A DNA stretch of 64,000 nt from DIGJ01 sp041821315 (lineage in GTDB: Bacteria > Bacillota > Clostridia > Lachnospirales > Lachnospiraceae): positions 1 to 64,000 of the forward strand of contig JBGUEO010000003.1 of assembly GCA_041821315.1 (NCBI GenBank), written 5' to 3'. Every line of letters begins with the position of its first letter. The stretch's first letter is position 1. Position numbers and translations under genes: made by a program. Under the pieces are notes generated by a model. It saw only the letters and a program-made list of their open reading frames with translations, ran no database searches and had not been told where the DNA came from. Shown piece by piece: positions 54,718 through 63,864 of the stretch.

Positions 54718-54999
54718 ATGAAAAATCTGTTTGAAAAGATAAAAGCAAATAGCCTGTGGATGGATTTTTTTAATCTGTTCACAGGTATTATATTAGTTAT
54801 TGTTATTATTTTATTTTGTGTATTTCCAGGAAATAAGACAGTTATTGCACTGATGTTTTTACTTACAGGGGCAATGAATTTGTCAAATGGAGCGAAAAAA
54901 TATAAAAGCAAAAGTTCGCGAAATATGGGAATGGTTTTAATTATGATTAGTGTAGTAACTTTGGTGGCTGGATTTATGTTCCTTATTAAATCTGGTTGA
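54718..54999 (+). CDS. Small membrane protein
   Basis: A 93-residue protein with three hydrophobic segments (about 14-35, 38-55, 68-90) and a basic loop KKYKSKSSR. The family was not recognised; it is broadly like short DUF308-type membrane proteins. TAGGAG precedes the ATG at 54718. It lies between citrate synthase and birA and is probably cotranscribed with both. Confidence 0.6.
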   Translation: MKNLFEKIKANSLWMDFFNLFTGIILVIVIILFCVFPGNKTVIALMFLLTGAMNLSNGAKKYKSKSSRNMGMVLIMISVVTLVAGFMFLIKSG

Positions 55000-55022
55000 G
55001 GTTACCAAGGAAGGAGCTGCAG

Positions 55023-55997
55023 GTGAAGAGTGAAATTTTAAAAATGTTGTTGGAAAACAAAACTTATGTCTCTGGACAAAAGATGTGTGAAGAACTAGGA
55101 GTTTCAAGAACGGCAATATGGAAGACAATGAACCAGTTAAAGGAAGAGGGATATCGATTTGAATCGGTGACCAATAAAGGGTATCGAATCATCTCTTGTC
55201 CTGATTTGCTTACAAAGGAAGCGATTGAGGGAAGCATAAAAACAAAAATAATAGGGAAACACATCTATTATAAAAAGGAAGTTACCTCCACGAATACAGT
55301 GGCAAAGCAACTAGCAGAAGAAAAAGGGAATCATGGATTACTTGTGACTGCAGATATGCAAAGTAGCGGCAAGGGAAGACGAGGAAGAAGCTGGATATCT
55401 CCCAATGGATCAGGAATCTGGATGTCTCTCATATTGGAACCTATGCTAGAACCGATACATGCATCGATGCTTACTTTAGTTGCTGCACTTGCAGCTGCAA
55501 AGGGAATTTGTGAAGTGACAATGCTCGATGCCAAGATCAAATGGCCAAATGACATCGTAGTGAATAAAAAAAAGGTATGTGGGATTTTGACGGAGATGAA
55601 TACAGAGCTTGATTATATTAACTATGTAATTGTGGGGATTGGAATTAATGCAAATATGCAAGAATTTCCGGAAGAGATTAAGCAAGTAGCAACTTCTTTG
55701 TTGATCGAATCGGGAAAGCAAATCAATCGAAGTGTTTTAATATGTAAAGTAATGGAATATTTTGAACTATATTATGAAGCCTTTATACAAAAAAAAGATG
55801 CATCACCATTTTTGGAAGAATATAATATGTTTCTTATTAATAGAGACAAGACGGTTAAAATAATAGGAGAAGAGGAGCGCATTGGAGTTGCAAAAGGTAT
55901 TAATGCGCGAGGTGAACTTTTAGTGATGATTGATAACCAAGAGATCCCGATTATGTCGGGTGAAGTATCAGTGAGAGGATTATATGGATATGTATAA
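55023..55997 (+). CDS. birA: Bifunctional biotin ligase / repressor BirA
   Basis: A 324-residue protein. Residues 1-65 form a winged helix (VSGQKMCEELGVSRTAIWKTMNQLKEEGY). The ligase domain shows SSGKGRRGRSW (biotinyl-AMP loop) and KWPNDIVVNKKKVCGIL, and a C-terminal SH3-like domain ends it. It attaches biotin to carboxylases and may repress biotin genes elsewhere. GTG start behind AAGGAG; the longer frame from 54996 overlaps that site. It overlaps the next gene by 14 bases. Confidence 0.9.
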   Translation: MKSEILKMLLENKTYVSGQKMCEELGVSRTAIWKTMNQLKEEGYRFESVTNKGYRIISCPDLLTKEAIEGSIKTKIIGKHIYYKKEVTSTNTVAKQLAEEKGNHGLLVTADMQSSGKGRRGRSWISPNGSGIWMSLILEPMLEPIHASMLTLVAALAAAKGICEVTMLDAKIKWPNDIVVNKKKVCGILTEMNTELDYINYVIVGIGINANMQEFPEEIKQVATSLLIESGKQINRSVLICKVMEYFELYYEAFIQKKDASPFLEEYNMFLINRDKTVKIIGEEERIGVAKGINARGELLVMIDNQEIPIMSGEVSVRGLYGYV

Positions 55998-56343
55998 AAA
56001 TATAGTACTATGCGGGTGTAGCGCATATGAACAGAAATTTTATTTAGACGAAAAATTTGCGAAACTACCAGAAGCAATTATCGAAGAACTAAAAATCATG
56101 TGTGTGTTATATACTGCAGATGTTGGTGGGGTACTTACCATGGAATTTGATGTAGATGGAACGCTTTTGTTTCAGGTAACGGCGGATGAAGGAGATCTTT
56201 TATTTGATGAAATTGGCAGTGCACTCAAAATGAAGCAAGTCCAGAGAGAGAAACAAGAACTATTTGAGGCGCTCGAACTTTATTATCGTGCATTTATATT
56301 AAGAGAAGATATGGCAAAGCTTTTAACAGACGAGGATGAATAG
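55984..56343 (+). CDS. DUF6145-like protein
   Basis: A 119-residue acidic soluble protein (LCGCSAYEQKFYLDEKFAKLP, later LFDEIGSALKMKQVQREKQE). It resembles a Lachnospiraceae-specific conserved family, known to me as DUF6145, of unknown function, usually near birA/dusB. GAGAGGA lies before the ATG inside the end of birA. It ends 3 bases before dusB, so the three are coupled. Confidence 0.7.
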   Translation: MDMYKNIVLCGCSAYEQKFYLDEKFAKLPEAIIEELKIMCVLYTADVGGVLTMEFDVDGTLLFQVTADEGDLLFDEIGSALKMKQVQREKQELFEALELYYRAFILREDMAKLLTDEDE

Positions 56344-56346
56344 GCA

Positions 56347-57318
56347 ATGAATTTGAAAATAGGAAAGCTAGTAATTCCGGGGAATTTGGTATTGGGACCT
56401 ATGGCAGGGGTAACGGATCTTCCGTTTCGTATGTTATGCAAGGAACAAGGAGTTGACCTTATTTATACGGAGATGGTGAGTGCAAAAGGTATTTTCTACA
56501 ATAATAAAAATACGGCGCCGCTACTTTCAATTGATGAAAAAGAGAGACCCGTTTCTTTGCAGCTATTTGGTTCGGATCCTAAAATTATGAGTGAAATGGC
56601 AAAACGAATTGAAGAGAGAAATTTTGATATACTAGATATTAATATGGGGTGTCCGGTTCCTAAAGTAACCAATAATGGAGAAGGTTCTGCATTGATGAAA
56701 AATCCGAAATTAGTTGGCGAAATTGTAAGGGCAGTGTCTACTGCTATTGATAAGCCCGTAAGTGTGAAAATTCGCAAAGGATTTGGAATGGATGATCACA
56801 ATGCCGTAGAGATTGCAAAGATTATCGAAGAAAATGGTGGTGCTGCCATTGCGGTACATGGTAGAACTAGAGAACAGTATTATCATGGCAGAGCGGATTG
56901 GAGCATAATCCGGGAAGTAAAAGAAGCGGTCTCTATTCCAGTAATTGGAAATGGAGATATTTTTACGCCACAGGACGCAAAACAAATGATTCAGGAGACA
57001 GGATGCGATGGCATTATGATTGCCAGAGGCGCACAGGGAAATCCATGGATTTTTCAAGAAGTGAAGGCATATTTGGAACAAGGGGTCATGCTCTCAAAAC
57101 CTAGGATTGAAGAGGTAGTTTCGATGATACTTCGTCATGCAAGGCTGCAAATTGAGTTTAAGGGAACCTATATTGGAATTCGAGAAATGCGAAAACATGT
57201 TGCATGGTATACAGCAGGGTATCCGGCCTCCTCCAAGCTTCGAAATATGGTAAATGAGGTAGAAGACTACGAGGGGTTGCTACACCTGTTAGAGAGCTAT
57301 CGGGAAAAAGTATTATAA
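56347..57318 (+). CDS. dusB: tRNA-dihydrouridine synthase
   Basis: A 323-residue FMN-dependent Dus enzyme. GPMAGVTDLPFRMLC opens the barrel, catalytic C102 lies in NMGCPVPK, and the substrate/FMN segment VKIRKGF and phosphate loop GNGDIF are in place, followed by the helical tRNA-binding domain. It reduces uridines in the D-loop of tRNAs. It is the last gene of the citrate synthase-birA operon, followed by a terminator. Confidence 0.92.
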   Translation: MNLKIGKLVIPGNLVLGPMAGVTDLPFRMLCKEQGVDLIYTEMVSAKGIFYNNKNTAPLLSIDEKERPVSLQLFGSDPKIMSEMAKRIEERNFDILDINMGCPVPKVTNNGEGSALMKNPKLVGEIVRAVSTAIDKPVSVKIRKGFGMDDHNAVEIAKIIEENGGAAIAVHGRTREQYYHGRADWSIIREVKEAVSIPVIGNGDIFTPQDAKQMIQETGCDGIMIARGAQGNPWIFQEVKAYLEQGVMLSKPRIEEVVSMILRHARLQIEFKGTYIGIREMRKHVAWYTAGYPASSKLRNMVNEVEDYEGLLHLLESYREKVL

Positions 57319-57416
57319 GCTGACTTTATTAATTTATTACGATAAACTAATAATGCGATAAAGTGAAAATACACAACTTAATTCAACGAATATATATAAT
57401 AGTATATAGAATTCAC

Positions 57417-57443
57417 AAAAAATTCTTTTCCGAAGAATTTTTT
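57417..57443 (+). terminator. Terminator of the dusB operon
   Basis: An 11-bp AT-rich perfect stem (57417-57427 with 57433-57443) with loop TTCCG; the right arm ends in a T run. Confidence 0.75.
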
Positions 57444-57560
57444 GTTGTATTTTCTCATAGAATGGTGTACTATATTTGTCAATAGGACAAATGTCCGCAC
57501 CTGAAAAACAGAAAAAATGGCGAAAAAAATCTAAAAAGAAAGAAAGTTAGGAGTTTAGAG

Positions 57561-58646
57561 ATGAGCGATAAGTTAAGAGTAGGTATCCTTGGTGGTACAG
57601 GAATGGTAGGACAACGGTTTATTTCATTATTAGAAAATCATCCTTGGTTTGAAGTTACATTAGTAGCCGCAAGTGCGAGAAGTGCAGGAAAAACCTATGA
57701 AGAAGCAGTAGGTGATCGTTGGAAAATGACAACGCCTATGCCAGAAGGTGTTAAAAAACTCGTTGTAAAAAATGTAAATGAAGTAGAAGCGGTTGCTCGA
57801 GATGTTGATTTTGTATTTAGTGCTGTTGATATGACAAAGGATGAAATTAAAGCGATTGAAGAAGCATATGCAAAGACAGAAACCCCAGTCGTGTCTAACA
57901 ACAGCGCACATCGTTGGACAAAAGATGTACCAATGGTTGTACCAGAGCTTAATCCAGAGCATTTTGAAGTTATTAAAAATCAAAAGGAACGATTAGGAAC
58001 CAAACGAGGGTTTATAGTAGTAAAGCCAAATTGTTCCATTCAAAGTTATACACCAGCACTTACAGCACTTAGAGAATTTGGTCCAAAGCTTGTTGTGGCG
58101 ACTACATATCAAGCAATTTCAGGAGCTGGAAAGAATTTTAAAGATTGGCCGGAAATGGAAGGAAATATTATTCCATTTATCGGAGGAGAAGAAGAAAAGA
58201 GCGAACAAGAGCCACTTAGAATCTGGGGGAACGTAGAGAATGGTGAAATCGTAAAAGCAGAAGGCTGTACGATAACCACACAGTGCATTCGAGTACCAGT
58301 TTTAAATGGACATACGGCAGCTGTTTTTGTCTCCTTTGAAAACAAACCAACCAAACAACAAATCATAGATGCATGGGTAAACTTTAAAGGACTTCCACAA
58401 GAATTAAATCTTCCAAGTGCACCAAAGCAGTTTATCCAGTATTTTGAAGAAGAGAATCGTCCACAGGTAACATTGGACGTTGACTTTGAAAATGGAATGG
58501 GAATATCAATGGGACGCTTACGTGAAGACACCATATATGATTATAAATTCATAGGACTATCACATAACACAGTACGAGGAGCAGCAGGGGGAGGAATCCT
58601 ATGCGCAGAACTCCTAAAAGCACAAGGATACATCTCGCGAAAGTAA
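57561..58646 (+). CDS. asd: Aspartate-semialdehyde dehydrogenase
   Basis: A 361-residue NADP-dependent enzyme with the GILGGTGMVGQRF nucleotide loop and the catalytic cysteine C158 in KPNCSIQ; the substrate-binding segment AISGAGK follows. It makes aspartate semialdehyde for lysine, threonine, methionine and cell-wall diaminopimelate. TAGGAG precedes the ATG. It is the archaeal/fungal-like long form and is monocistronic, followed by a strong terminator. Confidence 0.92.
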   Translation: MSDKLRVGILGGTGMVGQRFISLLENHPWFEVTLVAASARSAGKTYEEAVGDRWKMTTPMPEGVKKLVVKNVNEVEAVARDVDFVFSAVDMTKDEIKAIEEAYAKTETPVVSNNSAHRWTKDVPMVVPELNPEHFEVIKNQKERLGTKRGFIVVKPNCSIQSYTPALTALREFGPKLVVATTYQAISGAGKNFKDWPEMEGNIIPFIGGEEEKSEQEPLRIWGNVENGEIVKAEGCTITTQCIRVPVLNGHTAAVFVSFENKPTKQQIIDAWVNFKGLPQELNLPSAPKQFIQYFEEENRPQVTLDVDFENGMGISMGRLREDTIYDYKFIGLSHNTVRGAAGGGILCAELLKAQGYISRK

Positions 58647-58656
58647 TGAGCCATGC

Positions 58657-58713
58657 AAAAATGAATATGATACCAAAAAGTGCTTGCATTTTTTTGGTAT
58701 CAAATTCATTTTT
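58657..58713 (+). terminator. Terminator of asd
   Basis: 23-base arms (58657-58679 with 58691-58713) pair with one mismatch around an 11-base loop, with T runs in the right arm. It is A-rich on the left, so it may also work from the other strand. Confidence 0.85.
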
Positions 58714-58800
58714 ATGAGGCGAAGCCTCGCGGGCAGATTGGGAGCAAAGCGAGCAAGCTGACAGCGCATGGTATTTGCAAGCTGACAGCACATGGCACAT
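58714..58800 (+). repeat. GC-rich intergenic repeat unit
   Basis: A GC-rich block after the asd terminator contrasts with its AT-rich surroundings. It starts with GAGGCGAAGCCTC, a short hairpin. It then holds two 19-base copies of GCAAGCTGACAGCRCATGG (58753-58771 and 58777-58795, period 24) with a further CACATGG. It looks like a dispersed intergenic repeat rather than a gene. Confidence 0.5.
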
Positions 58801-58863
58801 GGAGGCCACTTATTATAAAGGTAATTTACTCATGGCGACAATAAGATAGGAGTTATAAGTAAA

Positions 58864-59310
58864 ATGGAACACGAAAAGGATAAGTATTTTATTGTAAAGA
58901 AAAGGGCACTTCCTGAAGTTTTAGTAAAAGTGGTAGATGCAAATCGTTTATTGGATTCAGAAAAAGCAATGACGGTACAGGAAGCTACAGAAGTTGTCGG
59001 TATCAGTCGAAGTTCGTTTTATAAATATAAAGATGATATTCTTCCTTTTACAGAAAATGCAAAAGGAAAAACGATTACTTTTATGATGCAGATGGAAGAT
59101 GAGCCAGGGAACCTATCGTTGGTGTTAGGCGAAGTTGCAAAAAGTGGAGCAAATGTTTTGACCATTAATCAAAGCATCCCGATTAATGGAATTGCACCAT
59201 TAACGATTAGTGTCGAGATTCATCCATCTACCGTGGATGTAATGACAATGGTAGATGCAATTGAGTCAATTGAAGGAATTCGTTCCCTAAAAATAATATC
59301 AAGAGAATAG
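58864..59310 (+). CDS. ACT-domain protein, PheB/UPF0735 type
   Basis: A 148-residue protein. The N-terminal half contains a helix-turn-helix-like stretch (MTVQEATEVVGISRSSFYKYKDDI) and the C-terminal 75 residues form an ACT domain (TFMMQMEDEPGNLSLVLGEVAKSGANVLTI). ACT domains bind amino acids. The gene lies directly before hom, so it may be an amino-acid-sensing regulator of this pathway. Catalytic chorismate mutase activity is not indicated. Confidence 0.82.
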   Translation: MEHEKDKYFIVKKRALPEVLVKVVDANRLLDSEKAMTVQEATEVVGISRSSFYKYKDDILPFTENAKGKTITFMMQMEDEPGNLSLVLGEVAKSGANVLTINQSIPINGIAPLTISVEIHPSTVDVMTMVDAIESIEGIRSLKIISRE

Positions 59311-59358
59311 GCAATACCAAGAGGAACCTGTATTTTCGCAAAAACAATGGAGGTAACA

Positions 59359-60561
59359 ATGATAAATATAAGTGTTTTAGGTTATGGTACGGTTGGGTCT
59401 GGCGTTGTTGAAGTATTAAATACAAACAAAGACAGTATTACAAAACGTGCGGGGCAAGAGATAAATGTAAAATATGTATTGGACTTAAGAGACTTTCCGG
59501 GAGATCCAATTGAAGAGAAAATTGTACATGACTATCGTGTGATTGCAGATGATCCAGACGTGCAAATTGTAGTCGAAACAATGGGTGGAGTAAATCCAGC
59601 ATATGAATTTGTAAAGCAAGCATTAGAAAATGGAAAGAGCGTATGTACATCAAATAAAGAATTGGTAGCAAAACATGGAGCGGAGCTTCTTGAAATTGCC
59701 AAACAAAAATCGGTAAATTTCTTATTTGAAGCAAGTGTTGGAGGAGGTATTCCAATTATACGTCCATTGAATCAGTCCTTGACTGCTGATGAAATACAAG
59801 AAATTACAGGAATTTTAAATGGAACCACAAACTATATATTAACGAAAATGAGTTATGAAGGATGTAAATATGAAGTTGCGCTTAAAGAAGCGCAGGAAAT
59901 GGGCTATGCTGAAAAAAATCCAGAGGCAGATGTAGAAGGGTTTGATGCTTGTCGTAAGATTGCAATCTTAACATCATTAGCTTATGGCATGCAAGTTGAT
60001 CATGAGGATATCTATACGGAAGGAATTACGAAAATTACAGATATAGATATTGCATATGCAAAATCAATCGGAGCAGCAATTAAGATTTTTGGAACAAGTA
60101 AAAAAGTTGGTGATAAAGTATTTGCGATGATTGCACCTGTGATGATTAAGCCGGATAATCCACTATATAGCGTAAATGATGTATACAATGCCATTTTTGT
60201 AAAAGGAAATCTTCTTGGAAATGTTATGTTTTATGGCGCAGGGGCAGGAAAACTTCCGACTGCGAGTGCAGTTGTTTCTGATGTAGTGGATGCTACGAAA
60301 CATCTTGGAACGAATATTATGACAATTTGGAGTAGTAAAAAGCTAAAACTTGCTGATATAAATGAGATGGAACAGCGTTTCTTTGTTCGCATACCAAGTG
60401 CACAAGAAGGTAAGGTAAGCGAGGTGTTTGGAGAAGTAGAAGAAGTTCCAGCAGGACTTGTTGGTGATTATGGATTTATAACAAAGAAGATGACAGAGCG
60501 AGAATACAAGAAAAAAGCAGCCGAATTTAACGTTCGTAGCATGATTCGTGTTGGATTTTAA
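59359..60561 (+). CDS. hom: Homoserine dehydrogenase
   Basis: A 400-residue NAD(P)-dependent enzyme: Rossmann loop VLGYGTVGSGVVEVL, substrate region EASVGGGIPIIRPL and GILNGTTNYIL, and catalytic lysine region. It reduces aspartate semialdehyde to homoserine. The C-terminal tail of about 80 residues is shorter than in forms with a full ACT domain, and a separate ACT protein precedes it. The ATG at 59359 follows GGAGG; the ATG at 59347 overlaps that site. Confidence 0.92.
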   Translation: MINISVLGYGTVGSGVVEVLNTNKDSITKRAGQEINVKYVLDLRDFPGDPIEEKIVHDYRVIADDPDVQIVVETMGGVNPAYEFVKQALENGKSVCTSNKELVAKHGAELLEIAKQKSVNFLFEASVGGGIPIIRPLNQSLTADEIQEITGILNGTTNYILTKMSYEGCKYEVALKEAQEMGYAEKNPEADVEGFDACRKIAILTSLAYGMQVDHEDIYTEGITKITDIDIAYAKSIGAAIKIFGTSKKVGDKVFAMIAPVMIKPDNPLYSVNDVYNAIFVKGNLLGNVMFYGAGAGKLPTASAVVSDVVDATKHLGTNIMTIWSSKKLKLADINEMEQRFFVRIPSAQEGKVSEVFGEVEEVPAGLVGDYGFITKKMTEREYKKKAAEFNVRSMIRVGF

Positions 60562-60596
60562 ATGATAGTTGCATGTATAAAGTAAGGAGATAGAGG

Positions 60597-61814
60597 ATGA
60601 AATATATTGTTGTGTTAGGGGACGGTATGGCAGATGAGCCAATAGAGTCCCTTGGGGGAAAGACACCACTTGAGTTTGCAAAGACACCAACGATGGATGC
60701 CCTTTCAAAAGTATCCGAAATTGGTTTGGCACATACGATACCAGAGGGTATGAATCCAGGGAGTGATACTGCAAATCTTGCGGTATTAGGGTATAATCCC
60801 AAAAAGTATTATACAGGAAGATCGCCATTAGAAGCATTAAGCATAGGAGTTCCAATGAAGGAAACAGATATTGCACTTCGTTGCAATATTGTTACGTTAT
60901 CAGATGATAATCTGCCATATGAGCAAAAAACAATAATTGACCATAGTGCAAGTGAAATCTCAACAGAAGATGCATCAATCCTATTAGAAGCAGTTAAAGC
61001 AGAACTTCAAAATGAAATTTATAAGTTTTACGTTGGAACCAGTTATCGGCATTTAACCATTTGGAATCAAGGAGCAGTGGTGGATTTAACACCTCCTCAT
61101 GATATTCTGACAAAAGTAATTGCACAATACCTTCCAAAGGATCAAGTGCTATTAGATATGATGAAGAAAAGTTATGATATTTTAAATATACATCCGCTAA
61201 ATATAGAAAGAGCCAAACGAGGACTTAATAAGGCAAATTCTATTTGGTTTTGGGGTGCAGGAACAAGGCCAGCACTGGATTCGTTTGAAGAAAAGACTGG
61301 GAAACGCGGTGCTATGATTTCAGCGGTGGATCTTTTAAAGGGAATTGCAGTAGGGGCGAAAATGAAAAATATCATAGTAGAGGGTGCGGATGGAACGTTG
61401 CATACAAATTATGAAGGAAAAGCAAGGGCTGCCGTGCATACTTTAGTAGAAGATGGCTATGATTTTGTTTATATTCATGTAGAAGCACCAGATGAGATGG
61501 GACATCAAGGAAGTATTCCTAAAAAAATAGAGGCCATTGAGTCGCTTGATAGCCGGGTGATTAAAGTGGTAAAAGAAAAAATGGAGCAGGCATGCGTTGA
61601 CTATCGCATGCTGATTATGCCAGATCATCCAACACCAATTGCGTTAAGAACACATACGAGCAATCCGGTTCCTTATATGCTTTATGATAGCACAAAAGAT
61701 AAGGAGGAAGATTGGAATTATAATGAAAAAGAGGCGGCGCAAAGCGGTAATTATCTAGAAGATGGGTATACGTTAATTGACAAATTATTAAATCTAGGAG
61801 GCAATATATGCTAA
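60597..61814 (+). CDS. apgM: ApgM-like phosphoglycerate mutase / candidate homoserine kinase
   Basis: A 405-residue alkaline phosphatase-superfamily protein of the cofactor-independent phosphoglycerate mutase (COG3635) kind: VVLGDGMADEPIESLGGKTPLE at the N-terminus, NPGSDTANLAVLGY with the likely nucleophile Ser, and metal ligands in HVEAPDEMGHQG and MPDHPTPI. Position between hom and lysC, with no GHMP-type thrB nearby, suggests it may act as an alternative homoserine kinase in threonine synthesis. That role is an inference. It overlaps lysC by 7 bases. Confidence 0.85.
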   Translation: MKYIVVLGDGMADEPIESLGGKTPLEFAKTPTMDALSKVSEIGLAHTIPEGMNPGSDTANLAVLGYNPKKYYTGRSPLEALSIGVPMKETDIALRCNIVTLSDDNLPYEQKTIIDHSASEISTEDASILLEAVKAELQNEIYKFYVGTSYRHLTIWNQGAVVDLTPPHDILTKVIAQYLPKDQVLLDMMKKSYDILNIHPLNIERAKRGLNKANSIWFWGAGTRPALDSFEEKTGKRGAMISAVDLLKGIAVGAKMKNIIVEGADGTLHTNYEGKARAAVHTLVEDGYDFVYIHVEAPDEMGHQGSIPKKIEAIESLDSRVIKVVKEKMEQACVDYRMLIMPDHPTPIALRTHTSNPVPYMLYDSTKDKEEDWNYNEKEAAQSGNYLEDGYTLIDKLLNLGGNIC

Positions 61815-63025
61815 TCGTTAAGAAATTCGGTGGAACATCAGTCGCAGATAAAGAGAGAATCTTTAACGTAGCAAAGAGATGTATCGAAGATTACCAAAAG
61901 GGAAATCAAGTTGTAGTTGTATTATCAGCTATGGGTAAAATGACAGATGTGCTTTTGAACCAGGCAAGAGAAATCAATCCAAATGCATCGAAACGAGAAC
62001 TTGATATGCTCTTAACAACAGGAGAACAAACTTCAGTCGCATTGATGGCAATGGCAATTGATTCATTAGGAGTACCAGCCATTTCATTAAATGCATTTCA
62101 AGTAGCAATGAATACAACGGAAACCTATTCGAATGCAAGATTAAAGCGCATTGATACGGATCGCATTAAGCATGAGTTATCCAATAAGAAAATCGTTATT
62201 GTAACGGGTTTTCAAGGTATTAATAAGTATGATGATTATACAACGCTTGGTCGAGGTGGTTCGGATACAACAGCGGTTGCAATAGCAGCGTCACTTCGAG
62301 CAGATTCATGTGAAATTTATACGGATGTAGATGGTATATATACTGCTGATCCAAGAATTGTAAAAAATGCATCCAAACTAGATGAAATTACTTACGATGA
62401 AATGCTTGAGTTAGCATCTTTGGGAGCAGGTGTACTTCATAATCGCTCCGTTGAAATGGCAAAAAAATATGGAGTAAAACTTGTTGTACGATCCAGTTTA
62501 AATAGAACAGAGGGAACCAGTGTTAAGGAGGTTGTTAAAATGGAAAAAATGCTTGTTAGTGGAGTGGCTTGTGACAAAAACACAGCACGTGTGGCGGTAG
62601 TTGAATTAGAAGATAGACCAGGAGTTGCGTTTAAACTGTTTAATCATTTGGCAAATCATGATATTAATGTCGACATTATTCTACAATCTGTTGGTAGAAA
62701 GGGAACAAAAGATATCAGTTTTACTGTGGCGGAAGATGTCGTTGATGAAGCGGTTGAAATCATTGAAAGACATAGAACGGGAAGCTTAAAATGTTCTAAC
62801 GTAGAGGTTGAAAAGAATGTAGCAAAAGTATCCGTGGTAGGAGCTGGCATGATGACGAATGCAGGTGTTGCAGCTAAAATGTTTGAAGCACTTTATGATG
62901 CAAATGTTAATATTAAACAAATTTCAACTTCAGAAATTCGAGTAACTGTTTTAATTGATGAAAAATATATTGATACAGCAATGAATGCAGTACATGATGC
63001 ATTTTCTCTGAATAACATTCAATAG
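61808..63025 (+). CDS. lysC: Aspartate kinase
   Basis: A 405-residue monofunctional aspartokinase: KKFGGTSVAD at the N-terminus, TTLGRGGSDTTAVAIAASL in the kinase domain, and two C-terminal ACT domains (about 255-400) for feedback inhibition. It starts the aspartate family pathway. GGAGG lies inside the end of the apgM-like gene, so translation is coupled. No lysine riboswitch was seen upstream of the operon. Confidence 0.93.
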   Translation: MLIVKKFGGTSVADKERIFNVAKRCIEDYQKGNQVVVVLSAMGKMTDVLLNQAREINPNASKRELDMLLTTGEQTSVALMAMAIDSLGVPAISLNAFQVAMNTTETYSNARLKRIDTDRIKHELSNKKIVIVTGFQGINKYDDYTTLGRGGSDTTAVAIAASLRADSCEIYTDVDGIYTADPRIVKNASKLDEITYDEMLELASLGAGVLHNRSVEMAKKYGVKLVVRSSLNRTEGTSVKEVVKMEKMLVSGVACDKNTARVAVVELEDRPGVAFKLFNHLANHDINVDIILQSVGRKGTKDISFTVAEDVVDEAVEIIERHRTGSLKCSNVEVEKNVAKVSVVGAGMMTNAGVAAKMFEALYDANVNIKQISTSEIRVTVLIDEKYIDTAMNAVHDAFSLNNIQ

Positions 63026-63035
63026 CATATTTTGT

Positions 63036-63066
63036 CGAGGTTACATTCATGTAACCTCGTTTTTTG
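63036..63066 (+). terminator. Terminator of the hom-apgM-lysC operon
   Basis: An 11-bp GC-containing stem (63036-63046 with 63049-63059) with a tight loop and seven T residues. Strong intrinsic terminator. Confidence 0.9.
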
Positions 63067-63165
63067 TCGGTCGAAAGTAGTTCTTCTTTTTGTTTTTTTT
63101 GAATATATTTTATAGTGACAAAACTATTAAGATACATATTCGAAAAAAAGAGAGGAGTCATACAG

Positions 63166-63795
63166 ATGACAGACAAAGTTTTTGATAACAATCAAGTGAG
63201 TATTGCGGGTAATGTAGCAAGTGGATTTCAATTTAGTCATGAAGTGTTTGGGGAAGGATTTTACATTTTAGATGTGGAGGTAAAGCGATTAAGTGATTCA
63301 TCCGATATTATACCGTTGATGATATCGGAGCGTCTTATGGATATCACAAAGGATTATCGTGGCACTTACATTGAGATTATTGGTCAATTTCGTTCTTATA
63401 ACAAGCATGAAGAAGAAAAAAATAAGCTTGTACTTTCTGTTTTTGTTCGAGAAGTAAAAATTTGTGAAGAGGAGTATGAAAGCCCAAAACCTAATTATAT
63501 TTTTTTGGATGGATACATTTGTAAGCCACCGATTTACAGAAAAACACCGCTTGGTCGTGAAATAGCAGATCTTCTTTTGGCGGTAAATCGTCCATATGGA
63601 AAATCAGACTATATTCCTTGTATTTCATGGGGACGTAATGCCCGGTTTGCTGAAAAATTTACCGTGGGAGGGCATATTCATGTTTGGGGAAGAATTCAAA
63701 GCAGAGAATATCAAAAGAAACTTTCGGAACTTGATATAGAGCGGAGAATTGCTTATGAAGTATCGGTTAGTAAGTTGGAATATATTGAAGGATAA
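63166..63795 (+). CDS. Single-stranded DNA-binding-like protein with two OB folds
   Basis: A 209-residue protein. Residues about 8-95 (VSIAGNVASGFQFSHEVFGEGF) and about 110-200 (IFLDGYICKPPIYRKTPLGREIADLLLAVNR, then YIPCISWGRNARFAEKFTVG) each look like an OB domain. The second half is close to the SSB/PriB pattern. The acidic C-terminal tip DDDIPF of replicative SSB is absent, so it is probably an accessory DNA-binding protein. The ATG at 63166 follows AGAGGAG; an upstream in-frame GTG lacks a site. Confidence 0.8.
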   Translation: MTDKVFDNNQVSIAGNVASGFQFSHEVFGEGFYILDVEVKRLSDSSDIIPLMISERLMDITKDYRGTYIEIIGQFRSYNKHEEEKNKLVLSVFVREVKICEEEYESPKPNYIFLDGYICKPPIYRKTPLGREIADLLLAVNRPYGKSDYIPCISWGRNARFAEKFTVGGHIHVWGRIQSREYQKKLSELDIERRIAYEVSVSKLEYIEG

Positions 63796-63848
63796 GGGCG
63801 AATGCATGAGGGGTTCTTATTTTGATAGATTTTTTCAGATAAAAGTGA

Positions 63849-63854
63849 TATACT
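63849..63854 (+). promoter_or_regulatory. Extended -10 promoter of the adenosyltransferase gene
   Basis: TGATATACT combines a good -10 (TATACT) and TG extension, 44 bases before the start. A TTGATA at 63822-63827 is too far (21 bases) for a standard -35. Confidence 0.45.
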
Positions 63855-63864
63855 GGATACAATG

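Noticed and set aside
57319..57560. Possible lysine riboswitch or T-box before asd
   Set aside because: Apart from the dusB terminator and a small GGACAAATGTCC hairpin, no conserved L-box or T-box sequence was found.
58109..58534. 141-residue minus-strand reading frame opposite asd
   Set aside because: Antisense shadow of asd; no ribosome site.
60343..60876. 177-residue minus-strand reading frame opposite hom and the apgM-like gene
   Set aside because: It spans the junction of two well-supported genes in antisense and has no family features.
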